Shown here: one piece after another, positions 51,226 through 60,362 of the stretch | Layout: each line of letters begins with the position of its first letter | Position numbering within the stretch: the first letter of the stretch is position 1 | DNA from: Amnibacterium kyonggiense | GTDB lineage: Bacteria > Actinomycetota > Actinomycetes > Actinomycetales > Microbacteriaceae | DNA: 64,000 bases | NCBI RefSeq assembly: GCF_004364555.1 | Contig: NZ_SOAM01000002.1 | Coordinates: 1 to 64,000 of the forward strand | Direction: 5' to 3' | Notes under the pieces: generated by a model | The model's database searches: none | What the model saw: the letters and a program-made list of their open reading frames with translations, nothing else | What the model was told of the DNA's origin: nothing | Made by a program: the position numbers and the translations under genes

Positions 51226-53279
51226 TCAGCCGCCGCTGGTGAGGTCGTAGACGGTCGTGCCGCCGACCGTGGTCGCGGTGAAGTTCGCCTGCACCCAGCT
51301 CGCGATGGCGCTCGCCGTGGAGGTGCCGCCGCCCGGTGCACCGCTGCCGGCGCCCGTTCCCGACGCGAGGTAGTAGTGCACCTTCCCGGCGGCGACGAGC
51401 GCCTTGAACTGCGCCAGCGTCGGCGTCGGATCACTGCTCCAGCCGCCGATCGCCAGCACCGCGGTGTCGCTGGACAGCTCGAGCGTCGCAGCCGACTGCG
51501 ATCCGTCGACCGCGGCCGACCAGACCGTGCCGGCCTTCGCGAGGAGCTCGGAGAGCGCCGCCGACGAGGTCGCCCCGGCGGAGCCGCCACCGGCCCCCCC
51601 GTGCCGTCCTCCGACCGCGTCGGGGCCGAGCTCCCGGACGACGGACCCGAGGTGCCGGACGCGCTCGGAGCGGTGCCGGACGGGGCCGCACCGGTCGGGC
51701 CCGCACCGGACGGCGCGCCGCCGTCCGCTCCGCCGCCGGTCATCGAACTCGTCGAGCCGACGGTCGGGATGGAGCCGCCGTGCGCGACCGACGCCGTCGC
51801 GACCGCGAAGGACGCGGTCCCACCGAGTCCGAGGAGCAGACCGGCGAGGACCCCTGCGGCCAGCACGCGGCGACCCGCGACCCCCTGCAGGACCCCGCTC
51901 GTGAGCACGGCACCGGCAGCGAGCAGGCCGCCGACGAGCAGCACCCAGCGCAGCCAGGGAAGCCAGGCGCTGTTCTCGGACAGGAGCGCGAAGCCCCAGA
52001 CGCTCGCCGCGCCTGCCGCGACGGCCAGGCCGAAGCGTCCTGTCCAGCCGTCCCGGTGGGACCAGACGACCGCGCCGCCGAGCCCGGCGAGCGCGCCGAT
52101 CGCCGGGGCGAGAGCGACCGTGTAGTACGGGTGCACCGTCCCGCTCATGAAGCTGAAGACGAGGCCGGTGACGACGAGCCACCCTCCCCAGAGCAGGAGG
52201 CCCGCACGCACCGGATCGAGCCGGGAGCGCCGGCCGCGCAGCACGAGGCCCATCGCGAGCAGCAGCAGCGCACTCGGCAGCAGCCACGAGACCTCGAGGC
52301 CCATCTCGCTCGAGAAGAGGCGCAGCAGACCCGTCGCCCCGCCGAAGCTCGAGCCGGAGGTGCCGCTTCCGCCGCCGACGTTGCCGGAGCTGCCGAAGAG
52401 GCGACCGAAGCCGTTGTAGCCGAACACCAGGTCGAGCACGGTGTTGTTCGTCGATCCGCCAATGTACGGCCTCGCCGATGCCGGCCACACCGCGACGACG
52501 AGCACCCACCACCCGGCCGCGACGACGAGCGCCCCCGCGGCGACGGCCAGGTGGGCGACGCGCTTGAGCAGGGGTGCCGGCGCCGCGAGCAGGTAGACCG
52601 CGCCGAACGCCGGAAGCACGAGCAGGCCCTGCAACATCTTCGTGAGGAAGGCGAAGCCGAGGAGCGCGCCCGCCAGGGCGAGCCACCTCCAGCTCGCACG
52701 GGGCAGCGCTCGGACCACCGCGTACGCGGCGGCGGACATCAGCAGGACGAGCAGCGCATCCGGATTGTCGAAGCGGAACATCAGGACCGCGGCCGGCGTC
52801 AGGGCGAGGACGCTCCCGGCCAGCAGTCCCGCCGCGGCCCGCGTGGAGGCGGAGAACGCGGCGAGGCTCCGTCGCACCGTCGCGAAGACGAGCGCGACCG
52901 ATCCGACGCCCATGAGCGCCTGGGGCACGAGCAGGCTCCAGCTCGAGTAGCCGAAGAGCCGGATCGACAGTCCCATCACCCAGAGGCTCGCGGGCGGCTT
53001 GTCGACCGTGATGAAGTTCGCGGAGTCGAGCGAGCCGAAGAACCACGCCTTCCAGCTCTTCGACGCCGCCTGCGCGGCCGCGGCGTAGAAGCTGTTCGCG
53101 TCCCCACTGCTCGCGAGCCCCCAGATGTAGAGCACCGCGGTCAGCAGCAGCAGGCCGATCGCCGACGGACGCACCCAGAGCGGCTGGGCCGTGCCGAACA
53201 GCGCGCGACGGATCCGCCGGCCGCCCGTGCTGGGGGTGACGGCCGGTCGGGCGGGGAGGGAAGGCGTCGTCGTGGTCAT
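51226..53279 (-). CDS. GT39-family membrane glycosyltransferase, frameshifted in a G7 tract
   Basis: The sequence encodes ~684 residues once one base is restored. The N-terminal part has ~10-12 hydrophobic helices and the family motifs FITVDKPPASLWVMGLSIRLFG and MFRFDNPDALLVLL of the ArnT/PMT-like mannosyl- or arabinosyl-type transferases. A Gly/Ser/Ala linker follows, then a C-terminal extracytoplasmic domain with LAIGGWSSDPTPTLAQFKAL and ending TTVYDLTSGG. The C-terminal domain is in another frame: the join is at a run of seven C on the plus strand (51594-51600), where eight would keep the frame. Without the extra base the N-terminal frame runs on to 50643 with no stop. This may be phase variation, a sequencing error or a mutation. 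Confidence 0.8.
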
Positions 53280-53428
53280 CAGGCGACCATCCGTGAGTCC
53301 GCAGGTACTCGCCGATGAGTCGCCTGAAGTATTTCTATGAGCAAATCGCACCAGGGGATCGCGACCGGCCATCGATGGCGCGGGCGAGCAGCGACCCGCG
53401 CCCGCGGGGACTCGCCGTCGCAAAACGC

Positions 53429-53458
53429 TTGCGCCGCTTCGTGCGGCTGCCCTAGCGT
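53429..53458 (+). promoter_or_regulatory. Promoter of the APC permease/ROK operon
   Basis: TTGCGC (53429-53434) and TAGCGT (53453-53458) are separated by 18 bases. The predicted start of transcription is about 53465, just upstream of a palindrome. Confidence 0.55.
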
Positions 53459-53472
53459 GCTCTCATTCGTTA

Positions 53473-53483
53473 GGACACTGTCC
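53473..53483. promoter_or_regulatory. GGACA-n-TGTCC operator, probable ROK site
   Basis: GGACACTGTCC is a perfect inverted repeat just downstream of the predicted start of transcription and before AAAGGAG, the permease ribosome site. Flanking TTA/GAT extends it partly. It is well placed for repression by the ROK protein of the operon. Confidence 0.65.
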
Positions 53484-53502
53484 GATCAAAAGGAGTGCAG
53501 CG

Positions 53503-54939
53503 ATGACGCATGGCGCCCGCCCCGATCACGGGCTCAGCACGGGAACGATCGGCCTGACGCAGGGGGTGTTCCAAGCGCTCACCCACATGGGGCCCGCGGC
53601 CGGCGTCGCCTCCTCGCTGCTCGTGGCCGTGTCGTTCGCCGGCGCGGCCACGCCGTTGGCGGTGATCCTGACGCTCGTCGTCGTCCTGCTCATCGGCATC
53701 GCGGTCGGCTCGCTGGCCCGCGTCTTCTCATCCGCGGGCGGGCTCGCCGCCTACGTCGAGCAGGTGCTCGGCCGCCGCGCCGGCATCTTCGTCAGCTGGC
53801 TGTACGCACCGCTCGAGCTGCTGATCGCGCCGATCGTGTTCATCTTCTTCGGCCAGTTCCTGTCCGGCGCGCTGCAGTCCTCCCTGGGGATCGCGGTGCC
53901 CTGGTGGGTGTTCGCGGTCCTGGCGGCCGTATTCGTCTGCGTCGTGAACGTGCGCGGCGTCAAGCAGTCCACCACCGCCGGGGTCGTGCTCGGGCTCGCG
54001 GAGGTCGTCATCTTCGTCGCGCTCGCGGTGTGGATCATCGTCGCCCAGTGGAACGACAACACCCTTGCGGTCCTCGATCCGAGCCGGGCCCTCGATCCGG
54101 GCTGGTCGGGGATCTTCAAGGCGGTCGTGTTCTCGATCCTCGCGTTCCAGGGATTCGAGACGGCTGCGCCGCTGGCGGAGGAGACCCGCGACCCGAAGCG
54201 CGTGATCCCGAGGACGATCCTCTACTCCGCGCTGGCCTGCGGCGCCTTCTACCTGATCTGCTCGTACGCGGCGGTGCTCGGGTGGGGCGCGGACCGGATG
54301 GGGTCGTTCGCGTCGGATGCGAGCCCGTGGATCGTCCTCGCTCAGCGCTTCTGGGGACCGGTCTGGCTGCTCGTGCTGTTCGCGCTGATCAACAGCTTCC
54401 TCGGCAACGCCAACGCCGGCACGACGGCCGCTTCCCGCATCGTCTTCGCCCTCGGACGCGCGGGGCGGCTGCCGCGCAGGTTCGCCGAGGTGCACCCGGT
54501 GCACCGGACGCCGACGTTCTCCATCTACTTCCAGACCGTCTTCGGCATCGTGCTGACGGTGGTCGTCGGCCTCCTGCTCGGTCCGACCGCGGCCTTCTCG
54601 GTCATCGGGGCCGTGATCACGGTGTTCGCGATCGTGATCTACATCGTCACGTGCGCCGCCTGCATCCGGTACTTCACGAAGGAGCCGCGCGATCGCGGGT
54701 TCAACGTGGTGCTCCACGTCATCGTGCCGGCCGTGGCGATCGTCATCCTGCTGGCCCCGCTCTGGTTCCAGTTCGTGCCGTGGCCGGACTATCCGGGGAA
54801 CATCGGCAACGCTGTAGCCATCCTGCTGATCGCGGTCGCTCTGGTCAGCGCGCTGCTGACCGGCCGCCGTGCTCCTGCGGGCCCGTCCGCTCGTATCGGC
54901 GACCGCGACGGCGAACCCGTCGCGAAGGAGCCGGCATGA
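53503..54939 (+). CDS. APC-superfamily amino acid permease
   Basis: Encodes 478 residues with about 12 hydrophobic helices. The N-terminus GLTQGVFQALTHMGPAAGVAS and the SSAGGLAAYVEQVLGRRAG segment after helix 2 are the APC consensus region. FQGFETAAPLAEETRDPKRVIPRTIL is the conserved stretch after helix 6. It imports amino acids, amines or conjugates of them with cations. It is the first gene of an operon for phosphorylation and cleavage of a sugar-like compound, so its substrate may be an amino sugar or glycated amine. A strong AAAGGAG precedes the ATG. Confidence 0.9.
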   Translation: MTHGARPDHGLSTGTIGLTQGVFQALTHMGPAAGVASSLLVAVSFAGAATPLAVILTLVVVLLIGIAVGSLARVFSSAGGLAAYVEQVLGRRAGIFVSWLYAPLELLIAPIVFIFFGQFLSGALQSSLGIAVPWWVFAVLAAVFVCVVNVRGVKQSTTAGVVLGLAEVVIFVALAVWIIVAQWNDNTLAVLDPSRALDPGWSGIFKAVVFSILAFQGFETAAPLAEETRDPKRVIPRTILYSALACGAFYLICSYAAVLGWGADRMGSFASDASPWIVLAQRFWGPVWLLVLFALINSFLGNANAGTTAASRIVFALGRAGRLPRRFAEVHPVHRTPTFSIYFQTVFGIVLTVVVGLLLGPTAAFSVIGAVITVFAIVIYIVTCAACIRYFTKEPRDRGFNVVLHVIVPAVAIVILLAPLWFQFVPWPDYPGNIGNAVAILLIAVALVSALLTGRRAPAGPSARIGDRDGEPVAKEPA

Positions 54940-56171
54940 GTGGTCCCGTCCCGTCCGACAGCCCGCAGCGCGCCCGAGCGCGGAACCGCCGCCTCGTGCT
55001 CGACGTCGTGCAGTACGAAGGCGCCATCACGCGCGCCGGGCTCGGCGCGATCATCAATCTCTCCAAGACCGCGATCAAGGAGATCTGCGACGGGCTGATC
55101 GCCGACGGTCTCCTGGAGGAGTTCCAGCCGGAGGTGGACCAACGCCGTCAGGGGCGGCCGGCGCTGTCGCTGCGGGTCGCACGGGGCAACGGGGCGCTGC
55201 TCGGGATCGACATCGGCGCGGACAAGGTCGTGGTCCGCTCCGCGACCCTCGCCGGCGACGTCCTGCGCACCCGCGAGATGCGGACCCGGCGGGAGAAGCC
55301 CGACCGCGACTACCTCCTGACCCTGCTCGAGCGGGCGGTCGGGCAGGTCCGGGACGTCGACGAGTCCGGCGACGCCGCGTTCCACACGGTCGTCGTCAGC
55401 ACCCCGGGCGTCGTGGATCCGCAGACCTCCGTCGTGACGCTCGCGCCGCAGATCGTCGGCTGGGACGGGACCGATCTCCGCGAGGCCGTCGCGAGCAGGA
55501 TCGGCGTGCCCGCCGATCGGGTCTTCGTCGAACGGCAGACCGACCTCTCGGTCCTCGCGGAGTCGGTCGACGGCGCCGCTCGGGGCGTCGACGACGTCCT
55601 CTACGTCCAGCTCGGCATCGGCATCGGCGGTGGACTCATCGTCGGCGGTCAGCTCGTGCCCGGAGCCGCGGGCGCCGCGGGGGAGCTCGGCTACCTGCCG
55701 ATCGACTTCGGCGACCGGCCCCCGAGCGGCAGCGGGATCGGCGCGTGGGAATGGGCCGCCGGAGGTCGCGCGTGGGCCCGGTACGGGCGGGCCGCCGCGA
55801 TCGAGCACCACGGCGCGCGTCTGCGCGAACTCGCCGGCGGGCTCGCCGAGGACGTCGACGCCGAGACCGTCTTCCGCGCCGCCCGCGAGGGCGACCCGGC
55901 CGCCCTCGACGTCGTCGGGCTCCTCAGTCGCCGCATCGGCATCGGCATCGCAGCCGCGGTCTGCGTGCTGAATCCACGGGTCGTCCTCATCGCGGGCGGC
56001 ATCGCGAAGGGCGGTGCGCTCCTGCTCGACGCCGTCCGCGACGAGGTCGCCGGCGCCGTCCCCGTCCTCCCCGAGATCCGCCTCGCGGCCTACAGCGCCG
56101 ACGGCTGCGTCGTCGGAGCGGTCCACCGCGCGACGCAGCTCGCCTTCGACACCCTCAACCCCGTCCCCTGA
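54936..56171 (+). CDS. ROK family transcriptional regulator
   Basis: Encodes 411 residues and overlaps the permease stop as ATGA. The N-terminal winged helix is NRRLVLDVVQYEGAITRAGLGAIINLSKTAIKEICDGL; from ~85, LLGIDIGADKVVVRSATLAG starts the sugar-kinase-like fold. The expected sugar-binding GELGYLPI has Tyr instead of the zinc-ligand His, and the Cys-x-Cys-Gly-x2-Gly-Cys zinc loop is absent, so it is a non-zinc ROK regulator and not a kinase. It probably represses the operon through the palindrome in the permease leader and senses a sugar or sugar phosphate. Confidence 0.9.
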   Translation: MSGPVPSDSPQRARARNRRLVLDVVQYEGAITRAGLGAIINLSKTAIKEICDGLIADGLLEEFQPEVDQRRQGRPALSLRVARGNGALLGIDIGADKVVVRSATLAGDVLRTREMRTRREKPDRDYLLTLLERAVGQVRDVDESGDAAFHTVVVSTPGVVDPQTSVVTLAPQIVGWDGTDLREAVASRIGVPADRVFVERQTDLSVLAESVDGAARGVDDVLYVQLGIGIGGGLIVGGQLVPGAAGAAGELGYLPIDFGDRPPSGSGIGAWEWAAGGRAWARYGRAAAIEHHGARLRELAGGLAEDVDAETVFRAAREGDPAALDVVGLLSRRIGIGIAAAVCVLNPRVVLIAGGIAKGGALLLDAVRDEVAGAVPVLPEIRLAAYSADGCVVGAVHRATQLAFDTLNPVP

Positions 56172-56216
56172 TCGCCCTCCGCGATCGAATCAACAGGAAG
56201 CACCACGAGCACCACC

Positions 56217-57104
56217 ATGCCCATCTCCCTCACCGACCTCCGCGCCTGGTGCGCCGTGCCCGCCGACGAGCTGGCCACCCATCCCGACCGGCGCATCCCC
56301 TTCCGCACCGTCACCGATTCCGCCGAGATGGGACGCGTCGCGGCCGCCGAGCTGCTCGACGCGATCATCGATGCGGCCGAGGCCGGACGGTCGTTCCGGG
56401 CGATCATCCCCTGCGGCCCGATGGCGTGGGTCGCGCCCTTCACCGAGCTCGTCCGGCAGCGGCAGGTGTCGCTGCGGCACGTCGAGGTCTTCCACATGGA
56501 CGAGTGCCTCGACTGGCAGGGCCACGAGCTCCCGCTCGAGCACCCCTACAGCTTCCGCGGCACGATGCAGCGCGAGTTCTACGATCCGATCCCCGACGGC
56601 CTCGCGGTGCCGCTCGAGCAGCGGCACTGGCTCCACCCCGGCAACCTCGAGGAGGTCGCGGCCCGGCTCGCCGAGGCCCCGGCCGACCTCGCCTACGGCG
56701 GATGGGGGCAGGACGGGCACGTCGCCTACAACCAGGCCCGCCGCGACCCGTACAGCCGGATCACCGTCGAGGAGCTCCTGCGCTCCACCGCGCGGATCCA
56801 GGAGAACAACACCGACACGATCATCGCGCTCGCCCAGCGGACGTTCGGCGGCGCCTACCAGTTCGTGCCGCCGATGTCGGTCACCCTCGGCGTCAAGGAG
56901 ATCTTCGGCGCCGGCCGGGTCCGACTCTTCAGCGACACCGGCGCGTGGAAGCAGACGGCGCTGCGCGTCGCCCTCTTCGCCGAGCCCACCCCCGAGTACC
57001 CCCTCACCGTCCTGCAGCAGCACCCGGACGCGCTGCTCACCGCCACCGTCGCGACCTCGACCCACCCCGTGGCCGAGCACCCCGAGTGGGACCTCGGACT
57101 GTGA
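56217..57104 (+). CDS. Glucosamine-6-phosphate deaminase (NagB)-like protein
   Basis: Encodes 295 residues. NagB landmarks are visible: HVEVFHMDECLDW with the proton-abstracting Asp, and YGGWGQDGHVAYNQARRDP with the Asp and His of the active loop. QENNTDTIIALAQRTFGGA and PPMSVTLGVKEIF follow. In NagB the active loop reads Asp-Gly-His-...-Asn-Glu; here the Glu is Gln, a residue that matters for ring opening in E. coli NagB. This and the divergent ends suggest a related but different sugar phosphate substrate. It is followed without gap by a PfkB kinase, so it likely acts on that kinase's product. The nearest ribosome site is weak. Confidence 0.85.
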   Translation: MPISLTDLRAWCAVPADELATHPDRRIPFRTVTDSAEMGRVAAAELLDAIIDAAEAGRSFRAIIPCGPMAWVAPFTELVRQRQVSLRHVEVFHMDECLDWQGHELPLEHPYSFRGTMQREFYDPIPDGLAVPLEQRHWLHPGNLEEVAARLAEAPADLAYGGWGQDGHVAYNQARRDPYSRITVEELLRSTARIQENNTDTIIALAQRTFGGAYQFVPPMSVTLGVKEIFGAGRVRLFSDTGAWKQTALRVALFAEPTPEYPLTVLQQHPDALLTATVATSTHPVAEHPEWDLGL

Positions 57105-58135
57105 CGCTCCACTCGGCGGGCGCCGACCTCGTCGTCGGCGTCGGCGGCGTGGGGACCGGCGTGCTCTACGAGCTCGTCGGCGACCACACGCTCGGCCGCG
57201 AGGAGAGCCGCGCCGTGCGCCCCGTGGACCAGCAGGACCGCTGCAAGCTGCAGATCATCGCGCACTACGTGCGACGCTTCACGCCGCGCGACGTCGCCGT
57301 CATCCCCGTGTGCCGCGTCGGCGACGACGCCGACGGCCGGCTCGTGCAGGCCGAGCTCGCCGCCGAGGGCATGGACCTGCGCGCGGTCCGCGTCGATCGG
57401 GATCGCAGGACGCTCACCTCCGTCTGCTTCATCTATCCCGACGGGGACGGCGGCAACCTCACCGTCGCCGACTCCGCCAGCGACGCCGTGACGGAGGCGG
57501 ACCTCGATCCCGTGCTGCCGCTGCTGACCCGGCACGGCGCGCGCGGGATCGTGCTCGCCGCCCCGGAGGTCCCGCTCCCGGCGCGGGCGGCGCTGCTCGC
57601 CGCGGGAACCGCAGCGGGCTCGATCCGATTCGCGTCCTTCCTCTCCGGCGAGATGCCGGAGGTCGTGCGTCTCGGCCTGCTCGACCAGGTCGACGTGCTC
57701 TCCATCAACATCGACGAAGCGGCCGCGCTCCTCGGCGGCCCGCCCGTCGCAGCGGCGTCGATCGTCCAGGACGCAGCAGCACTGCTCCGCGCTCGGCATC
57801 CGCGCCTCCGGTTCTGCATCACCGCGGGCCGACGCGGGAGCTGGACGTGGGACGGCTCGAGCCTCCAGCACGTGCCCGTCCGCGCCGTCACCGCGGTGAA
57901 CACCGCGGGAGCGGGTGACGCCCACATCGCCGGGCTCATCGTCGGCGCCGTGCACGGGCTCGACCTGCACGCCGCCGCGCGGCTCGCGGCGGCGATCTCC
58001 GCGCACTCCGTCACCAGCGTCGACACCATCGACAGCGGCCTCGACGCCGCCGCCCTCGCGCGCTTCGTCGAGGAGGACGATCCGGATCTCGCCCGCTGGC
58101 TCACCGCCGCGGACCTCGTCTCGAGCGCAGGATGA
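57101..58135 (+). CDS. PfkB family carbohydrate kinase
   Basis: Encodes 344 residues from a GTG overlapping the previous stop. The ribokinase-type N-terminus is LVVGVGGVGTGVLYEL. Two signatures are visible, LSINIDEAAALLGG and NTAGAGDAHIAGLIVGAVHG, the latter with the catalytic Asp and anion hole. It has an unusual insert with VDQQDRCKLQIIAHYVRRF near residues 35-55. It should phosphorylate a sugar or amino sugar with ATP. In context it supplies the phosphorylated substrate of the NagB-like enzyme. Confidence 0.9.
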   Translation: MTLHSAGADLVVGVGGVGTGVLYELVGDHTLGREESRAVRPVDQQDRCKLQIIAHYVRRFTPRDVAVIPVCRVGDDADGRLVQAELAAEGMDLRAVRVDRDRRTLTSVCFIYPDGDGGNLTVADSASDAVTEADLDPVLPLLTRHGARGIVLAAPEVPLPARAALLAAGTAAGSIRFASFLSGEMPEVVRLGLLDQVDVLSINIDEAAALLGGPPVAAASIVQDAAALLRARHPRLRFCITAGRRGSWTWDGSSLQHVPVRAVTAVNTAGAGDAHIAGLIVGAVHGLDLHAAARLAAAISAHSVTSVDTIDSGLDAAALARFVEEDDPDLARWLTAADLVSSAG

Positions 58136-59220
58136 GCGCCGTCGAGATCGTCCCCTTCGGCACCACCCGCACCGGCGAGCCCGTGGAGCGAGCGGTCCTC
58201 CGGAATGGGGCCGGCAGCGAGGTCGCCGTGCTCTCCCTCGGCGCCGTCCTCCAGGAGATCCGCGTCCCGGATCGCAGCGGCACCCTGGCCGACGTCGTGC
58301 TCGGCTTCGACGAGCTGCTGCCCTACGAGACGGTCAGCCCCTACTTCGGTGCCATCGTCGGTCGGTACGCGAACCGGATCGCAGACGCCCGGTTCACGTT
58401 GGACGGCCAGGAGCACGTGCTCGACCGGAACGATCCGCACGGCACCGTGCACGGCGGGTCGAGCGGCTTCCATTCCCGCGTCTGGACGATGACGGCCCTG
58501 CCCGAGCCGGCGATCGGCGTGCGGCTCGAGCTCACGAGCCCGCACGGGGACAACGGATTCCCCGGCGAGGTGACCGTCCAGGTCGACTACGAGCTCGCGA
58601 GCGCCGCGGACGTCCTCGACATCCGCTTCTCCGGGACGACCGACCGCCCGACCGTGCTGAACCTCACGGGGCACACGTACTTCAACCTCCGCGGAGAGGG
58701 TTCGGGGACCGCCCTCGACCACCACCTCACCGTCGACGCCGACGAGTACCTGCCCGTCGACGAGTCGCTCGTGCCGGTCGGCGCGAGCGCCGCCGTGGCG
58801 GGGACGCCGTTCGACCTCCGGGCGCCGTCCTCGCTCGGGGATCGAGTGCGGCACGGGCATCCGCAGATCACGCTCGGACAGGGCATCGACCACAACTTCG
58901 TCCTGCGCCCCGGTCCCGCCCTGCGGCGCGCAGCCCGACTGGCGGACCCGGGGAGCGGACGGTCCCTCGAGGTCTGGACGACCGAACCGGGCATCGACGT
59001 CTACACCGGCAACTTTCTCGACGGCTCCCTCGTCGGCAAGTCCGGCAGGACGTACCGCCAGGGCGATGCGATCGCGCTCGAGCCGGAGCACTTCACCGAT
59101 TCCCCGAACCGCCCCGGATTCCCGTCGACGGTCCTGCGTCCCGGACGGGAGTACCGCAGCCGGACGCAGTACCGGTTCGGCGTCGATCCGTCGACGGGCG
59201 ATCGGGGGTCCGGCACGTGA
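58132..59220 (+). CDS. galM: Aldose 1-epimerase
   Basis: Encodes 362 residues and overlaps the kinase as ATGA. The galactose-mutarotase signature is clear: GRYANRIADARFTLDGQ, then VLNLTGHTYFNLRGEG with the catalytic His (NLTGHTYFN) and ALEPEHFTDSPNRPGFPS with the catalytic Glu near the C-terminus. It interconverts anomers of aldoses in the cytoplasm. Its presence in the operon implies a free reducing aldose as intermediate or substrate. Because the true substrate may not be galactose, the symbol is family-based. Confidence 0.88.
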   Translation: MSAVEIVPFGTTRTGEPVERAVLRNGAGSEVAVLSLGAVLQEIRVPDRSGTLADVVLGFDELLPYETVSPYFGAIVGRYANRIADARFTLDGQEHVLDRNDPHGTVHGGSSGFHSRVWTMTALPEPAIGVRLELTSPHGDNGFPGEVTVQVDYELASAADVLDIRFSGTTDRPTVLNLTGHTYFNLRGEGSGTALDHHLTVDADEYLPVDESLVPVGASAAVAGTPFDLRAPSSLGDRVRHGHPQITLGQGIDHNFVLRPGPALRRAARLADPGSGRSLEVWTTEPGIDVYTGNFLDGSLVGKSGRTYRQGDAIALEPEHFTDSPNRPGFPSTVLRPGREYRSRTQYRFGVDPSTGDRGSGT

Positions 59221-60362
59221 CGGCTGACGACGGTCGGCTGCAGGACCTGCTGCTGCGCGACTTCCGCCCGCGGCAGACCCTCGTGGCGCGACGCACCGAG
59301 GTCCTGCGGCCGAGCACGCCCGCGATCGACGCGCACTGCCACCTCGGCCGTTGGCTGACCCACTGGGTCGGTCGCCCGGGAGCCTGGATGGTGGACGCGG
59401 TCGACGAGTGGCTCGACCGGATGGCGGAGTCGGACGTGGTCGGCTTCGTCAACCTGGACGGCCGGTGGGGCGCCGAGCTCGAAGCGAATCTCGACCGGTA
59501 CGACCGCCGTCACCCCGGCCGGTTCGCGACGTTCGCGCACCTGGACTGGTCGGTCCTGCGGTCACCGGGCGGTGAGCAGGCGCTGGTGCAGCAGGTGCGA
59601 GCGGCCGCGGACGCCGGCGCGGCCGGCATCAAGGTCTGGAAGGACCTCGGGCTCGAGGTCACGGACGCCCAGGACGTCCTCGTGCTCCCGGACGATCCCC
59701 GACTCGACGCCGTGTGGGAGGAGATGGGGGCGCAGGGCCTCCCCGTCTGGTGGCACATCGGTGATCCGGTGGCGTTCTTCGAGCCCGTCGACGGCGGCAA
59801 CGAGAACGTGGAGATCCTCGCCGCGCATCCGGAGTGGGCGCACGCCGGTCCGGGGATCCCGCCGCTCGGTCGCCTGCTCGACGCGATGACCGCCGTCGTG
59901 TCCTCCCACCCGCGAACGACCTTCGTCGCCGTGCACGCGGGCTGCGCGGAGGACCTGGGGTGGGTCGACCGGCTGCTCACCCGGCACCCGAACGTGCACA
60001 TCGACATCGCCGCACGGCTCGCGCAGCTCGGCCGGCAGCCGAGGGCGACCCGTGCGCTGATCGAGCAGCACCCCGACCGCGTGCTGTTCGGCACCGACCG
60101 GTTCCCGGCCGACGACGCGGAGTACCCCCTCCACTTCCGCTTCCTCGAGACCGAGGACGAGAGCTTCGACCACGCGCTCGACGGGTCGATCAGCCTCGGC
60201 AGATGGTCGATCAGCGGACTCGGGCTGCCGCGCGACGTCCTGACCCGCGTCTACCGTGCGAACGTGGAGCGGCTCGTGCCGCGGCTGCGTCGATCGGACG
60301 ACGGCGCCCTTCCGCATCCCGCACCCGCTCGGACGCACCAACCGGAGACGACGACCTCATGA
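59217..60362 (+). CDS. Amidohydrolase (amidohydrolase_2 TIM barrel)
   Basis: Encodes 381 residues from a GTG overlapping galM. Metal ligands fit the family: AIDAHCHLGRW (His-x-His), the GAAGIKVWKDLGL Lys region, LPVWWHIGDPVAFF His, TTFVAVHAGCAED His and the Asp of RVLFGTDRFP. Such enzymes hydrolyse amides, lactones or decarboxylate acids. Within this operon it could open a lactone or remove an acyl group from the sugar derivative; this is inference. No signal peptide. Confidence 0.85.
   Translation: MTADDGRLQDLLLRDFRPRQTLVARRTEVLRPSTPAIDAHCHLGRWLTHWVGRPGAWMVDAVDEWLDRMAESDVVGFVNLDGRWGAELEANLDRYDRRHPGRFATFAHLDWSVLRSPGGEQALVQQVRAAADAGAAGIKVWKDLGLEVTDAQDVLVLPDDPRLDAVWEEMGAQGLPVWWHIGDPVAFFEPVDGGNENVEILAAHPEWAHAGPGIPPLGRLLDAMTAVVSSHPRTTFVAVHAGCAEDLGWVDRLLTRHPNVHIDIAARLAQLGRQPRATRALIEQHPDRVLFGTDRFPADDAEYPLHFRFLETEDESFDHALDGSISLGRWSISGLGLPRDVLTRVYRANVERLVPRLRRSDDGALPHPAPARTHQPETTTS

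Noticed and set aside
50643-53423. A single 926-residue protein fusing glycosyltransferase and small membrane protein
   Set aside because: The fusion frame passes through a terminator hairpin and through arginine-rich nonsense after the G7 tract, while the other frame carries the conserved C-terminal domain. Two genes and a frameshift explain the data better.
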